Below are positions 1-8,664 of a stretch of 64,000 nucleotides of DNA, piece by piece. A program made the position numbers and the translations under genes. The stretch lies in assembly GCF_030700245.1 (NCBI RefSeq), contig NZ_JAUYZI010000009.1:62001-126000 (forward strand), written 5' to 3'. Position 1 is the stretch's first letter; the number at the start of each line of letters is the position of its first letter. The DNA comes from Methylobacterium amylolyticum. Its GTDB lineage: Bacteria > Pseudomonadota > Alphaproteobacteria > Rhizobiales > Beijerinckiaceae. Below the pieces are notes generated by a model that worked only from the letters and a program-made list of their open reading frames with translations, searched no databases and was not told where the DNA came from.

Positions 1-344
1 GCGAAGCGCAGGATCGCGTCGCCGCGGGCGAAGTCGGTGCGTCCGGGGGCGGGCAGCACCTCCTCCATCTTCATCTCGGTGCCGCAGACGAGGAGCCCGC
101 ATTCCCGCGCCACCGCCTGCCGGTAGGGAGGGGACGTGTCGAAGCGGTGGAACGGCACCTCGCAGCCGTAGAGCAGGCCCTTGGCCGCCGCCGCCGCCTG
201 GAGGCTGTCCGCGGACCACGACGGCCGGCCGAGCGGCCCGAACCCCGCGGCGGGGGCGGCCCCGGCGCTGGGTGCGGCGGACGCGGGACGGGCGAGGCCG
301 CAGGCGGCCCCGGCCAGCACGGCGCGGCGGCTCAATCCAGGCAT
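1..344 (-). CDS. Endo-1,4-beta-xylanase (GH10), N-terminal part, cut by window edge
   Basis: The reading frame opens with an ATG at 344 and is still open at base 1, so only about 114 residues are seen. The N-terminus has a Tat-type signal (SRRAVLAG) followed by an alanine-rich stretch, which points to export in folded form. The visible mature part reads LLYGCEVPF, then RECGLLVCGTEMKMEEVLPA and a DFARGDAILRFA segment. These match the start of the GH10 barrel (the N-E-x-K-W-like strand and the F-x-F-x-x-A-D segment). GH10 enzymes cut xylan backbones. The catalytic glutamates lie outside the window, so activity cannot be judged. The gene is read away from the SDR at 525. Confidence 0.72.
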   Translation of the reverse strand, partial: MPGLSRRAVLAGAACGLARPASAAPSAGAAPAAGFGPLGRPSWSADSLQAAAAAKGLLYGCEVPFHRFDTSPPYRQAVARECGLLVCGTEMKMEEVLPAPGRTDFARGDAILRF

Positions 345-524
345 GTCCGTCCCCGATCCCCCATCCCGATCCTCCATCCCGATCCTCCGTGCGGCCGATT
401 ACAGCACACGCAGCCGGCCCCGGGCGATCCGCGCCGGATGCGGGCCGGGGCTTGTCCCCACGGCGTCGCCTTCGGCCCGGCGCGCCCCATGTTGCGGGGC
501 CGTCCGCCAGCCAGGAACCCGCCG

Positions 525-1367
525 ATGAGCCAGCACCCCGCGATCAGCCCCGGCCGCAGCGCGGTGGTGACCGGCGCCGCGAGCGGCATCGGGCTCGCCG
601 CCGCCAAGGCGTTCGCGTCCGCCGGCATGAACGTCTGGCTCGCCGACCTGCCGGGCGAGCGCCTGGAGGCGGCCCGCGCCGCGGTGGCCGCCCTCGCCGC
701 CGTCGAGGTGCGCGCCGTGCCGACCGACGTCTCGGACCGTGCCGCGATGGAGGCGCTCGCCGCCGCCAGCGCCAAGGCCGGGCCGCCGGCCGTGGTGATG
801 CTCAACGCCGGGATCGAGGCCGGCGGCACGCTGTTCTCCGAGGCGGAGGTCTGGGAGCGGATCCTGGGGGTGAACCTCTGGGGCGTGGTCAACGGCATCC
901 ACGCCTTCGCGCCCGGCATGATCGCGGGGGGCAAGCCCGGGGCGGTGGTCGTCACCGGCTCGAAGCAGGGCATCACCACGCCGCCGGGCAACACGCCCTA
1001 CAACGTGTCGAAGGCGGGGGTGAAGGCGGTCACCGAGGCGCTCGCCCACGACCTGCGCGGTCGCGAGAGCTGCCGGGTCAGCGCCCACCTGCTGATCCCC
1101 GGCTTCGTCTATACCGGCCTGACGAAGGCCCGCGGCGTCGCGGAGAAGCCTGCCGGCGCCTGGACGCCGGAGGAGACGGTCGCCTTCCTGCTGGAGCGGC
1201 TGGCCCTGGGCGACTTCTACATCCTCTGCCCGGACGGCGAGACCACCCGCGCGCAGGACGCCAAGCGGATCGCCTGGGCGGCGGGCGACCTCGTCGAGAA
1301 CCGCCCGGCCCTGTCGCGCTGGCACCCGGATTTTGCCGAGGCGTTCAAGCGGCACATGGAGGGATAA
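525..1367 (+). CDS. Short-chain dehydrogenase/reductase (SDR)
   Basis: A 280-residue classical SDR. The cofactor-binding glycine motif TGAASGIG lies near residues 18-25. LNAGIE stands in for the usual NAG motif. The catalytic YxxxK is present as YNVSK. An acidic residue after beta-2 (LADLPGE) suggests a preference for NAD. The start is the ATG at 525, with AGGA eight bases upstream. The same frame is open further upstream but codes for low-complexity Pro/Arg sequence, so it was not used. The substrate cannot be named. It stands alone, followed by a palindromic repeat. Confidence 0.85.
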   Translation: MSQHPAISPGRSAVVTGAASGIGLAAAKAFASAGMNVWLADLPGERLEAARAAVAALAAVEVRAVPTDVSDRAAMEALAAASAKAGPPAVVMLNAGIEAGGTLFSEAEVWERILGVNLWGVVNGIHAFAPGMIAGGKPGAVVVTGSKQGITTPPGNTPYNVSKAGVKAVTEALAHDLRGRESCRVSAHLLIPGFVYTGLTKARGVAEKPAGAWTPEETVAFLLERLALGDFYILCPDGETTRAQDAKRIAWAAGDLVENRPALSRWHPDFAEAFKRHMEG

Positions 1368-1437
1368 GCCTCTGGAAGGGTGAGCCTCTGGAGGGGTGAT
1401 ACGGCTTCCGGCCGAAGGGTTCGGGATCGACGCTCTC

Positions 1438-1530
1438 CGTCCTTGCGAGCGGAGCGAAGCAATCCAGCAGCGCGACGTTCTGAGACCGCGCGGTGCCCTG
1501 GGTCGCTTCGCCTGGGGCTCGCGATGACGG
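1438..1530. repeat. Palindromic intergenic repeat, family A, copy 1
   Basis: Two arms, GCGAGCGGAGCGAAGCAATC and GTCGCTTCGCCTGGGGCTCG, lie about 30 bases apart and can fold into a long imperfect hairpin. The unit recurs at 12158-12250, 18969-19061, 20358-20450 and as a half unit at 37546-37580. This copy has the opposite orientation to the other full copies. It looks like a REP/BIME-type element. Nothing suggests it encodes protein. Confidence 0.75.
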
Positions 1531-1851
1531 CGCAGGCCAGGATCACCGAACGGTTCACCCGGAAACGCCATGGGCCTCCGGCGCCGTCGAGACCCGTCGG
1601 CGCTCTCGTGCTCCCCGGTCGGATTCAATCTCCGGTCGGCTGGACATCGCTCCCGACGGGGCCGCATCCTCGATCCGCTCCGGCGCGCGGCACTCGTCCG
1701 GGCGATGATCCGGGGAGGCACGCCTGGCCCGCCGCGAACGCCCCCGCCCCGCGCCGCGGCACGCCATCTTCGGTCCCCGGCCACGAGCCCGGAGGCGGCG
1801 TTCCTCCGCTTCGGCAACGCCTTCCATTGGGAAGCAGAGATCGGCCCCCTC

Positions 1852-2154
1852 ATGGGCGCGGATCACGGCTCGGACAGGGCCTTCCTCGCGGCCGTGCTCG
1901 CGCGGATGACGCGGGCGGAGCACCGCCTCGTGGCCGCGTTCATCACCGACCTGACGGGCGGCGGCTACACCTTCGCCGAGGCGCGGGCGCTCTGGACGCG
2001 GACGTGGATCGCCGGCGCCGCGTCCGACTGGACCGATCCGGCCGCCTTCCTCCGCTTCCTGCTGACCGTGCGCGACACGATCGATCCGCACGCGTGGCCC
2101 GCTACCGCGCCGCGGTTCCGCCCCGGACCTGCGGAGAAAGCGCGGCGGCGCTAG
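1852..2154 (+). CDS. Hypothetical protein, 100 aa
   Basis: The frame reads MGADHGSDRAFLAAVLARMT and continues with a soluble-looking alpha/beta composition rich in Ala, Arg and Trp (FAEARALWTRTW, DPAAFLRFLLTVRDTIDP). No known family was recognised. The frame is open upstream as far as 1570, and an in-frame ATG at 1705 is an alternative start, but the upstream part is Pro/Arg-rich and looks non-coding. Between the repeat at 1438-1530 and this gene nothing else was recognised. The stop codon lies inside the palindrome at 2151-2193. Confidence 0.45.
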   Translation: MGADHGSDRAFLAAVLARMTRAEHRLVAAFITDLTGGGYTFAEARALWTRTWIAGAASDWTDPAAFLRFLLTVRDTIDPHAWPATAPRFRPGPAEKARRR

Positions 2155-2193
2155 CGCATCGTCCCGGATATCGGATCCGGGACGATGCGCTAG
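2151..2193. repeat. Perfect 18-19 bp palindrome overlapping a stop codon
   Basis: CTAGCGCATCGTCCCGGA at 2151-2168 is exactly repeated in reverse complement at 2176-2193, and one further base pair closes the loop. The TAG stop of the gene at 1852 lies within the first arm. It can form a stable hairpin and could act as a terminator or mRNA 3' protector, although no T-run follows. Confidence 0.7.
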
Positions 2194-2215
2194 CCCTTTG
2201 ATTGGCATCATCTTT

Positions 2216-2255
2216 TCCGAAAGCCGGTGACCGCCTTTCGGGACGATGCTCTAGG
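2216..2255. repeat. Related degenerate hairpin repeat
   Basis: The segment contains GAAAGCCGGTGACCGCCTTTC followed by GGGACGATGCTCTAG. The last part is nearly the same as the right arm of the palindrome at 2151-2193 (GGGACGATGCGCTAG). It therefore looks like a second, imperfect member of the same element, placed between that palindrome and zwf. Confidence 0.5.
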
Positions 2256-2369
2256 ATAGGTCTCGCACGGCGCGGGTTCTGCACCAGTATAAGCCCGGCG
2301 GCGCGGCGGACCGGCTCGATCGGAAGCCCGGGCCGCCGTCCGCGTCCGCACGACACCGGAGAGCCGCCC

Positions 2370-3845
2370 TTGGCCACGATGATCATCCCCGTCGCCTCCT
2401 TCGACTTCGTCGTGTTCGGCGCCACCGGCGACCTGACCGCGCGCAAGCTCCTGCCGGCGCTGTACTACCGCTACCGGGACGGCCAGATCCCCCAGTCCAG
2501 CCGGATCATCGGCGCCTCGCGCTCGAACCTGACGGCCGAGGCGTTCCGGGACCACGCCCGCGACGCGCTCAAGCGCTTCGTGACCGCCGCCGACCTGCCG
2601 GAGGAGACGCTCCAGAGCTTCCTCGACCACGTCGACTACGTCGCCGTCGACGGGACCGGCGACGAGGGCTGGCCGGCGCTGAAGGCCAAGCTCGACGAGC
2701 GCCCGGACCAAGTGCGGCCCTACTACCTCGCCACCTCGCCCGACCTCTACGGCGCGATCTGCCGGAACCTCGCCGCCCACGGGCTGATCGGCGAGAAGTC
2801 CCGGGTCGTGCTGGAAAAGCCGATCGGCAAGAACCTGAAATCGGCCCAGGCCATCAACGACGCGGTCGGCGAGGTCTTCCCCGAGTCGCAGATCTTCCGC
2901 ATCGACCACTATCTCGGCAAGGAGACGGTCCAGAACCTGCTCTCCCTGCGCTTCGCCAACACGATCTTCGAGCGGCTGTGGACCTCGGACGTGATCGACC
3001 ACGTCCAGATCACCGTGGGCGAGACGGTGGGGGTCGAGGGGCGGGCGGGCTACTACGACACGTCGGGCGCCCTGCGCGACATGCTCCAGAACCACATCCT
3101 GCAGCTCCTCTGCCTCACGGCGATGGAGAGCCCGCTCAACCTCGACGCCAACGCGGTGCGCGACGAGAAGCTGAAGGTGCTGCGCGCCCTCAAGCCGATC
3201 ACCCCCGCCGACGTCCACGCGGTGACCGTGCGCGGCCAGTACGCGCCCGGCGCCGTCGACGGAAAGCCGGTGGACGGCTACCTCTCGGAACTCGGCCACG
3301 ACAGCCGCACCGAGACCTTCGTGGCGATGAAGGTGGAGGTGCAGTCCTGGCGCTGGGCCGGCGTGCCGTTCTACCTGCGCACGGGCAAGCGCCTGCCCCA
3401 GAAGCTCTCCGAGATCGTGGTGCAGTTCCGCGCCGCACCGTTCTCGATCTTCCCGGCGGAGGCGTTCGGGCGCGAGCCGAACCGCCTCGTCATCCGCCTC
3501 CAGCCGCAGGAGGGGATGAAGCTCGAAGTGATGACCAAGGACCCCGGCCCCGGCGGCCTGCGCCTGCGCCCGACCGCCCTCGACATCTCCTTCGAAGAGA
3601 CGTTCAAGCAGCGCTACCCCGACGCCTACGAGCGCCTGCTGATGGACGTGGTGCGCGGCAACGCCACCCTGTTCATGCGCCGCGACGAGGTGGAGGCGGC
3701 CTGGGCCTGGGCCGACGGCGTGCTCCAGGCCTGGGCCGAGCGCGCCGAGCCGCCGCGCCCCTACCCGGCCGGGAGCTGGGGGCCGACCGCGGCCATCGCG
3801 CTGATCGAGCGCGACGGGCGGACGTGGCATGAGGAGCTGCGGTAG
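2370..3845 (+). CDS. zwf: Glucose-6-phosphate 1-dehydrogenase
   Basis: Oxidises glucose-6-phosphate to 6-phosphogluconolactone with NAD(P)+, feeding the oxidative pentose-phosphate and Entner-Doudoroff routes in the cytoplasm. The N-terminus has the Rossmann motif VVFGATGDLTARKL. The active-site signature RIDHYLGKETVQN holds the substrate-binding Lys and catalytic His region. A conserved EKPIGKNL precedes it and a GKRLPQK segment follows. The length of about 490 residues is normal. The TTG at 2370 was taken as start because GGAGA lies 7 bases upstream. The ATG at 2379 is 16 bases from that site and would shorten the protein by three residues. No pgl or edd gene is adjacent. Confidence 0.95.
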   Translation: MATMIIPVASFDFVVFGATGDLTARKLLPALYYRYRDGQIPQSSRIIGASRSNLTAEAFRDHARDALKRFVTAADLPEETLQSFLDHVDYVAVDGTGDEGWPALKAKLDERPDQVRPYYLATSPDLYGAICRNLAAHGLIGEKSRVVLEKPIGKNLKSAQAINDAVGEVFPESQIFRIDHYLGKETVQNLLSLRFANTIFERLWTSDVIDHVQITVGETVGVEGRAGYYDTSGALRDMLQNHILQLLCLTAMESPLNLDANAVRDEKLKVLRALKPITPADVHAVTVRGQYAPGAVDGKPVDGYLSELGHDSRTETFVAMKVEVQSWRWAGVPFYLRTGKRLPQKLSEIVVQFRAAPFSIFPAEAFGREPNRLVIRLQPQEGMKLEVMTKDPGPGGLRLRPTALDISFEETFKQRYPDAYERLLMDVVRGNATLFMRRDEVEAAWAWADGVLQAWAERAEPPRPYPAGSWGPTAAIALIERDGRTWHEELR

Positions 3846-3967
3846 GATCTCCGGGGGGCTCGCGTCGCCGCCGGACTTCCGTCCGACGCGACGGGCCGCA
3901 TCCGACCTGCTCGTGGACGCGCCGTCCTGACACCCGGGGTGATGAGCCGGCGATCCCGAGGGAGGGG

Positions 3968-4312
3968 TCAGGCCGCCGCCCTGATCGTGAAGTCGACATG
4001 GACCGCATCGTAGGGGAACACGATCCGCTCGTCGTCGGTGCGATCGAGGATGCCGGCGCTCAGCAGGGCGTGAATGTCGCTGTGGGTGTTCTTCACGTCC
4101 CGATCCAGCAGCCGGGCGACCGCCCGCAGCGACATGGGCGCTCGGCCGGCCATAGCCCGGATCAGCGCCCACCGGCCCGGCGTCAGCACGGTCCACAGAC
4201 GCTCCACGGTGGGGAACGAGATGAATTCGCCCTGCGCCTCGCCGCGGAAGGCCGCCAGAGCCCTGGCGGAGGTCTCCTCCGTCGAGGCGATGCCGATGGT
4301 CACGGTCCGCAT
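3968..4312 (-). CDS. Winged-helix antitoxin-like regulator paired with TumE-type toxin
   Basis: A 114-residue protein with a helix-turn-helix core (GRWALIRAMAGRAPMSLRAVA, then DVKNTHSDIHALLSAGIL) typical of the small HVO_A0114-type DNA-binding proteins that accompany DUF6516/TumE toxins. Its ATG lies inside the end of the toxin gene at 4300-4605, giving a 13-base overlap and probable translational coupling with the toxin first. By family analogy it should neutralise the toxin and repress the pair. It is separated from zwf by about 120 bases and read toward it. Confidence 0.75.
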   Translation of the reverse strand: MRTVTIGIASTEETSARALAAFRGEAQGEFISFPTVERLWTVLTPGRWALIRAMAGRAPMSLRAVARLLDRDVKNTHSDIHALLSAGILDRTDDERIVFPYDAVHVDFTIRAAA

Positions 4313-4605
4313 GGTCGCCTCCAGGGTTCGACGTCGGCCCAGAAGTCGGCCAGCAGGGTCTCAGGATCGGTGAAGGCGTAGGGGCGTTCCTGCCCGCCGA
4401 CGTGCCTGTGGTCGCCCTTGCCGGCCTCGTTGTCGTAGCGAAGCACGCACACGCCATCGACGACCAGGGCGAGGCGATACTTGAAGCCGTGCGCGCTTCC
4501 GCGAACCGGGACCGGCACGGTCCAGACCACCAGTTCGGCGAAGGCGTGATCGGCAGCGATCTCGACCCTCTCCTTGAACAGCAGCCCGGCCTTCATGTTG
4601 GTCAT
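4300..4605 (-). CDS. tumE: TumE-family (DUF6516) toxin
   Basis: A protein of 101 residues. The diagnostic segments are FKYRLALVVDGVCVLRYDNE, then GKGDHRHVGG and a C-terminal LLADFWADVE. These are the conserved core of the DUF6516/TumE toxins. The GKGDHRH block is the likely catalytic or RNA-contacting part, but the mechanism in this family is known to me only by analogy. The start is the ATG at 4605; a second ATG at 4596 is possible and neither has a clear ribosome-binding site. Nothing indicates decay, so the pair may be active. Confidence 0.75.
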   Translation of the reverse strand: MTNMKAGLLFKERVEIAADHAFAELVVWTVPVPVRGSAHGFKYRLALVVDGVCVLRYDNEAGKGDHRHVGGQERPYAFTDPETLLADFWADVEPWRRPCGP

Positions 4606-4769
4606 GATGCCAACAGTCGAGGCCGTTGGCAAAGGCACTCGTCGAACCGCTGACCCGTCTCCCGTTACGGCCAAGCTGCCCTGATCCGGCCAAGCCCGTC
4701 CGCGACGATGCGGGCCGCCGCCGACGCCTCCGTCAGAGGGGCGCGGCCGGCCGTGTCAGGGAGAGGGCC

Positions 4770-4970
4770 ATGCACGACATCGACACCGCGGAGCGCCGCA
4801 CCGCCGAGCACCGATTGGCGCGCTCCGTCGCCGCGACCTTGCGGATCATCGACGCCGCCCAGGTCGAGCGGCAGGCGCCGCCGGTCCGGGCCGCGCGCGA
4901 GCGGCTGGGGGCGGTCTACGGCGCCACCCGGCTCGCCCGGGCGCGGGAGCGCGCGCGGCGCACGGCCTGA
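4770..4970 (+). CDS. Small hypothetical protein, 66 aa
   Basis: The ATG at 4770 follows a strong ribosome-binding site (GGGAGAGG). The product is short, helical and charged: MHDIDTAERRTAEHRLARSV at the start and a repeated Arg/Ala-rich C-terminus (RLARARERARR). No family was recognised. It ends six bases before the convergent opgD stop. The good start signal argues for a real gene, and the lack of homology cues keeps the call modest. Confidence 0.5.
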   Translation: MHDIDTAERRTAEHRLARSVAATLRIIDAAQVERQAPPVRAARERLGAVYGATRLARARERARRTA

Positions 4971-4975
4971 GCGGG

Positions 4976-6667
4976 CTACACCGCCGCGTCCCAGGTCTCG
5001 CTGACCGGCTTGCCGCCGCGCACGAGGCGCGCGCGCAGGATCACGTCGCCCGCCGGCATCGGCTGCGGCGGGCGCCACTCGACGCAGATCCGCCAGCCGC
5101 CGATCTGCGGCACGCGCTCCAGGATCGGCTCGACCATCTGGCCGGCGCTGGCCGAGACCTCGGCGGCGAGCGCCGGATCCTCGGCCTTCGGCAGGTCCGG
5201 CCCGACGAAGTCGATGCAGTACAGCCGCCGGCCCGGGATCGGCGGGTCGGCTGGTCGCGTCAGGTCCGGCGAGCCGACGCGGGTCGAGACCACCCGGGCG
5301 AGGCGGCCGGGCAGCTCGGGCACCGGCTCCGGCCCGACCGTGGTGAGCGTGTAGGCGGGGCGCAGCGGCGTCCCGGGCTGGGCCGCCGCGCGCGGCACGA
5401 AGGCGGCGACGATGTTGTCGACCCACTCCGCCCGCTGCGGGATCTCGTAGAGCTGCACCGCACCGTCGCCGAAGCCCGACTCGGGGGCGACCCACAGCCC
5501 CGGCCGCGCCTCCTGCCGGCCCAGCACGTCCAGATAGGCGGCAAAGTTCCGCTCCCGCTGGAGCAGGCCGAAGCCCTTGAGGGGAGCGGCCGCGAAGGCC
5601 GAGATCTGCGGCTGCGCCCGGCCGTTGACGAGGGGCCGCCACAGCCGGTCGCCCGGGGTCTCGACGACGAGACCGTCCGAATCGTGTACCTGCGGCCGCA
5701 CGTCGTCGAAGGGCTGCGCCCCGCGGGCGCCGGGCCCGTTCTGCCCGAACAGGAACATGCTGGTGAGCGGCGCGAGCCCGAGCCGCGGCAGGGACTTGCG
5801 CGGGAACAGGGCGCTGGTGACGGCGATCCGCGAGGTCTCCCCGGGGGTGATCACGAACCGGAAGGCGCCCGACAGGCTCGGGCTGTCGAGGAGCGAGAGC
5901 ACGGTGATGGCGCGCGCGTCGGGTTCCGGCTCGCACAGCCAGTGGGCGACGAAGTCCGGAAACTCCTCCCCCTCCGGCGCGCCGGTGCCGATCGCCGCAC
6001 CCCGGGCGGAGAGGCCGTATTCCTGGTCGCGCCCGCGCAGGCGGAAGTACGAGGCGCCGAGGAAGACGGCGAACTCCTCGCGGAAATCCGGCCGGTCGGG
6101 GTGGAAGGCGTAGTGCAGGCGGAAGCCTGCGAAGCCGAGGGAGGCGGGGAAATCCTGGCCCGCGAGCTTCGGGCCGAGATCGAACAGCCGCGCGGCGTAG
6201 GGGATCGCCCGCGGCGGTCCCTGGAGCGGCTGGAGGTAGAGGTCCACCGCCTTGCGGTGCAGGAAGCCGCGGTGGAACATCTGCACCGAGAAGTGGCGCC
6301 CGAGCCGCGGGCTCTCCGGCTCGCGGAAGCGGATCTCCCGGTAGGCGTCGTAGTCGAGGGCGGCGAGCGGCGCGGGCAGATCGTCGCGGGGGGCCGCGTA
6401 GGGGGCGGCGCCGCGCTGCTCGGCGATCCCCGCGAGACGCTCGAAGGTCATCGGCCCGGCCGCCGTCCCGGCCACCGGAGCGGTAACGCCTTCCTGCGCC
6501 ATCGTTCTGGCGGCATTCAGGTCCATCACGCTAGGAAGAAATCCACCGGCAGCGGCGGTCACGGCCGTCCGGAGCACGTGTCGACGGGAGGGGGCCTCCG
6601 GGTCCGGGGCTTGCGGCGGGCGTCCGGCCCGTCCCCGGTCGTCGCGCGCTTCGGCATCCTCGTCCAT
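4976..6667 (-). CDS. opgD: Periplasmic glucan biosynthesis protein, OpgD/OpgG (MdoD/MdoG) family
   Basis: A 563-residue exported protein that shapes the branching or length of osmoregulated periplasmic glucans after OpgH makes the backbone. The N-terminal SRRHVLRTA at about residues 27-35 is a twin-arginine motif followed by a hydrophobic stretch, which favours OpgD over the Sec-exported OpgG. The conserved core is visible: YDAYREIRF, FSVQMFHRGFLHR and SLLDSPSLSGAFRF. The start is kept at the ATG at 6667 because it precedes the Tat motif. It is divergent from opgH across about 70 bases, so the two may share a control region. No opgG copy is nearby. Confidence 0.88.
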   Translation of the reverse strand: MDEDAEARDDRGRAGRPPQAPDPEAPSRRHVLRTAVTAAAGGFLPSVMDLNAARTMAQEGVTAPVAGTAAGPMTFERLAGIAEQRGAAPYAAPRDDLPAPLAALDYDAYREIRFREPESPRLGRHFSVQMFHRGFLHRKAVDLYLQPLQGPPRAIPYAARLFDLGPKLAGQDFPASLGFAGFRLHYAFHPDRPDFREEFAVFLGASYFRLRGRDQEYGLSARGAAIGTGAPEGEEFPDFVAHWLCEPEPDARAITVLSLLDSPSLSGAFRFVITPGETSRIAVTSALFPRKSLPRLGLAPLTSMFLFGQNGPGARGAQPFDDVRPQVHDSDGLVVETPGDRLWRPLVNGRAQPQISAFAAAPLKGFGLLQRERNFAAYLDVLGRQEARPGLWVAPESGFGDGAVQLYEIPQRAEWVDNIVAAFVPRAAAQPGTPLRPAYTLTTVGPEPVPELPGRLARVVSTRVGSPDLTRPADPPIPGRRLYCIDFVGPDLPKAEDPALAAEVSASAGQMVEPILERVPQIGGWRICVEWRPPQPMPAGDVILRARLVRGGKPVSETWDAAV

Positions 6668-6738
6668 CCGCTGTCGGTCCTCCGTTGAGGCGGCCCGGTC
6701 CCACGCGGGCCCGGTCCAGAGTGCTAGGCCAAACCCCG

Positions 6739-8664
6739 ATGCCGACCAAACCGTTGCCGCACGACGCCCAGGACATCGCCGCCCAGGACGCCGCCGCGCA
6801 GGCCCCGCGCGTCCCCGCCGCGCCCGGCGCCGAGATCTGGCATCGGGCGCGAGGGGCCCTGACCCGGCGGCGGCTGGCGCTCGCCCTGCCGACCCTCGCC
6901 ACCGTCGCGGCGCTGGCGTGGCTCGCCGCCGAGGCCTACCCGGCGGGCGGCCCGCTCGCGGGGACGGTGCTGGCGCTGTTCTGCCTCGTGATGGGCTGGC
7001 AGGCGTTCGTGGCGTGGCAGTACGTCTACGGGCTCGCCGCCGCCTGCCTCGGCGCGCGGGCGAAGTCCGATCTGGAGCGCCGCTCCGAGGGGGCGGTCCC
7101 CGCCGCCGGCACCGGCCGCACCGCCGCGGTGGTGGCGATCCACGCGGAGGACGCCGTGGCGGTGTTCGCGCGGCTGCGGGTGATGGCCCGCTCGCTCGCC
7201 CGCACCGGCGCCCGCGACATCGACCTGTTCGTCTTGTCGGACACCCGCGACGGCGCGATCAGCGCGGTGGAGGAGCACGAGTTCGCGCGCATCCGCGCCT
7301 GGGCCGCGGCCGACCCCGACCTGCCGCGCATCCGCTACCGCCGCCGGGAGAAGAACGTCGGCCGCAAGGCCGGCAACATCGGCGAGTTCTGCGCCAGCTA
7401 CGGGTCCGAGTACGAGTTCATGATCGTGCTCGACGCCGACAGCCTGATGACCGGTCCGGCGATGGTCCGCCTCGCACGGCTGATGGCCGAGAGCCCGCGC
7501 ACCGGCCTGATCCAGACCGTCTCCTACGCCGCCGGCCGGGACACCCTGTTCGCCCGGATCCAGCAATTCGCCGTGCGCCTCTACGCGCCGCTGGCGCTCC
7601 GCTGCCTGGAGACGTGGCAGGGGCCGGAGGGCAGCTACTGGGGCCACAACGCCATCCTGCGGATCGCCGCCTTCGCCGACAACGCCGCCCTGCCGGTGCT
7701 GCCGGGCCGCGCGCCGCTCGGCGGCGAGATCCTGTGCCACGACATCGTCGAGGGCGCGCTGATGGTGCGGGCCGGCTGGGAGGTGCGCCTCCTGCCGGAG
7801 ATGACCGGCACCTGGGAGGAGATGCCGACCAACCTCGTCGACCTGCTGGGCCGCGAGCGCCGCTGGTGCCAGGGCAACCTCCAGCACCTGAGGGTGCTGC
7901 CCTGGGCGGGCCTCACCGGCGCCAGCCGCTGGCACCTCGCGGTCGGCATCCTCGCCTACGGCATGCTGCCGCTCTGGATCGCCTTCCTCGGGCTCGGGGC
8001 GTGGCAGGCCGCCGGCACCGGCGACCTCGGGCTGCTGGCCTACGGGCTGACCGGGCAGGGCGCGGCCGCCCACGCGCTCGCCGCGCTCAGCGTCGCGGTG
8101 CTGGCCCTGCCGAAGTTCTTGAGCCTCACCCACGTGCTGGCCTCGGCGGAGCGCCGCGCCGCCTTCGGCGGGACCGGGCCGCTGCTCGCCAGCGCCGCCC
8201 TGGAGCAGGCCGTGTGGGTGTTCCTGTGGCCGGTGATGACCCTGTTCACCGCCGGTGCGGTGGTCTCGACCTTCCTCGGCCGGGTGGTGCGCTGGGAGAC
8301 CCAGGCGCGCGACGACCGCCAGGTGTCGTGGGGCGAGGCGTTCCGCCTCCAGGCCGACGCGGTGGTGGTCGGCGCGCTGATGGGCCTCGGCCTCGCGATG
8401 GCCGGCGACCCCTGGCTCGCCCTGTGGCTGGCGCCGGTCGCCGCGGCGCTGCTGACCAGCCCCGCCCAGAGCGTGTGGACGAGCCGCTCGGACCTCGGCC
8501 GCGCCGCCACGGCCCGGCGCCTGTTCCTCACCGCCGACGACACGGCGCAGGCCCCGGAACTCGCCGAACTCGCCCAGATCCGCGGCGTGCCGGCGAGCCC
8601 CGCCCGCCCGGCCCCCCGCGAGGCCGAGCCCGCCGTCTGGCTCGCCGCCGCCGACGAGGCGTGA
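6739..8664 (+). CDS. opgH: Glucan biosynthesis glucosyltransferase H
   Basis: Inner-membrane GT2 glucosyltransferase that polymerises the beta-glucan backbone from UDP-glucose and moves it to the periplasm. About 641 residues. Two N-terminal membrane segments (from about residue 35) precede the catalytic domain. That domain shows IVLDADSLM (the DxD region), a GHNAILR segment and the product-binding RRWCQGNLQHL (QxxRW-like) motif. A cluster of C-terminal membrane helices follows, with WETQARDDRQVSWGEAF typical of OpgH. The start ATG at 6739 was preferred over an upstream in-frame start because the conserved protein begins MPTKPLPHD. Its 3' end overlaps the antisense parE tail by about 137 bases. 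Confidence 0.9.
   Translation: MPTKPLPHDAQDIAAQDAAAQAPRVPAAPGAEIWHRARGALTRRRLALALPTLATVAALAWLAAEAYPAGGPLAGTVLALFCLVMGWQAFVAWQYVYGLAAACLGARAKSDLERRSEGAVPAAGTGRTAAVVAIHAEDAVAVFARLRVMARSLARTGARDIDLFVLSDTRDGAISAVEEHEFARIRAWAAADPDLPRIRYRRREKNVGRKAGNIGEFCASYGSEYEFMIVLDADSLMTGPAMVRLARLMAESPRTGLIQTVSYAAGRDTLFARIQQFAVRLYAPLALRCLETWQGPEGSYWGHNAILRIAAFADNAALPVLPGRAPLGGEILCHDIVEGALMVRAGWEVRLLPEMTGTWEEMPTNLVDLLGRERRWCQGNLQHLRVLPWAGLTGASRWHLAVGILAYGMLPLWIAFLGLGAWQAAGTGDLGLLAYGLTGQGAAAHALAALSVAVLALPKFLSLTHVLASAERRAAFGGTGPLLASAALEQAVWVFLWPVMTLFTAGAVVSTFLGRVVRWETQARDDRQVSWGEAFRLQADAVVVGALMGLGLAMAGDPWLALWLAPVAAALLTSPAQSVWTSRSDLGRAATARRLFLTADDTAQAPELAELAQIRGVPASPARPAPREAEPAVWLAAADEA

Noticed and set aside
3860..3895. 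Hairpin after zwf as a terminator
   Set aside because: Only a four- to five-pair stem with mismatches and no T-run; not strong enough to list.
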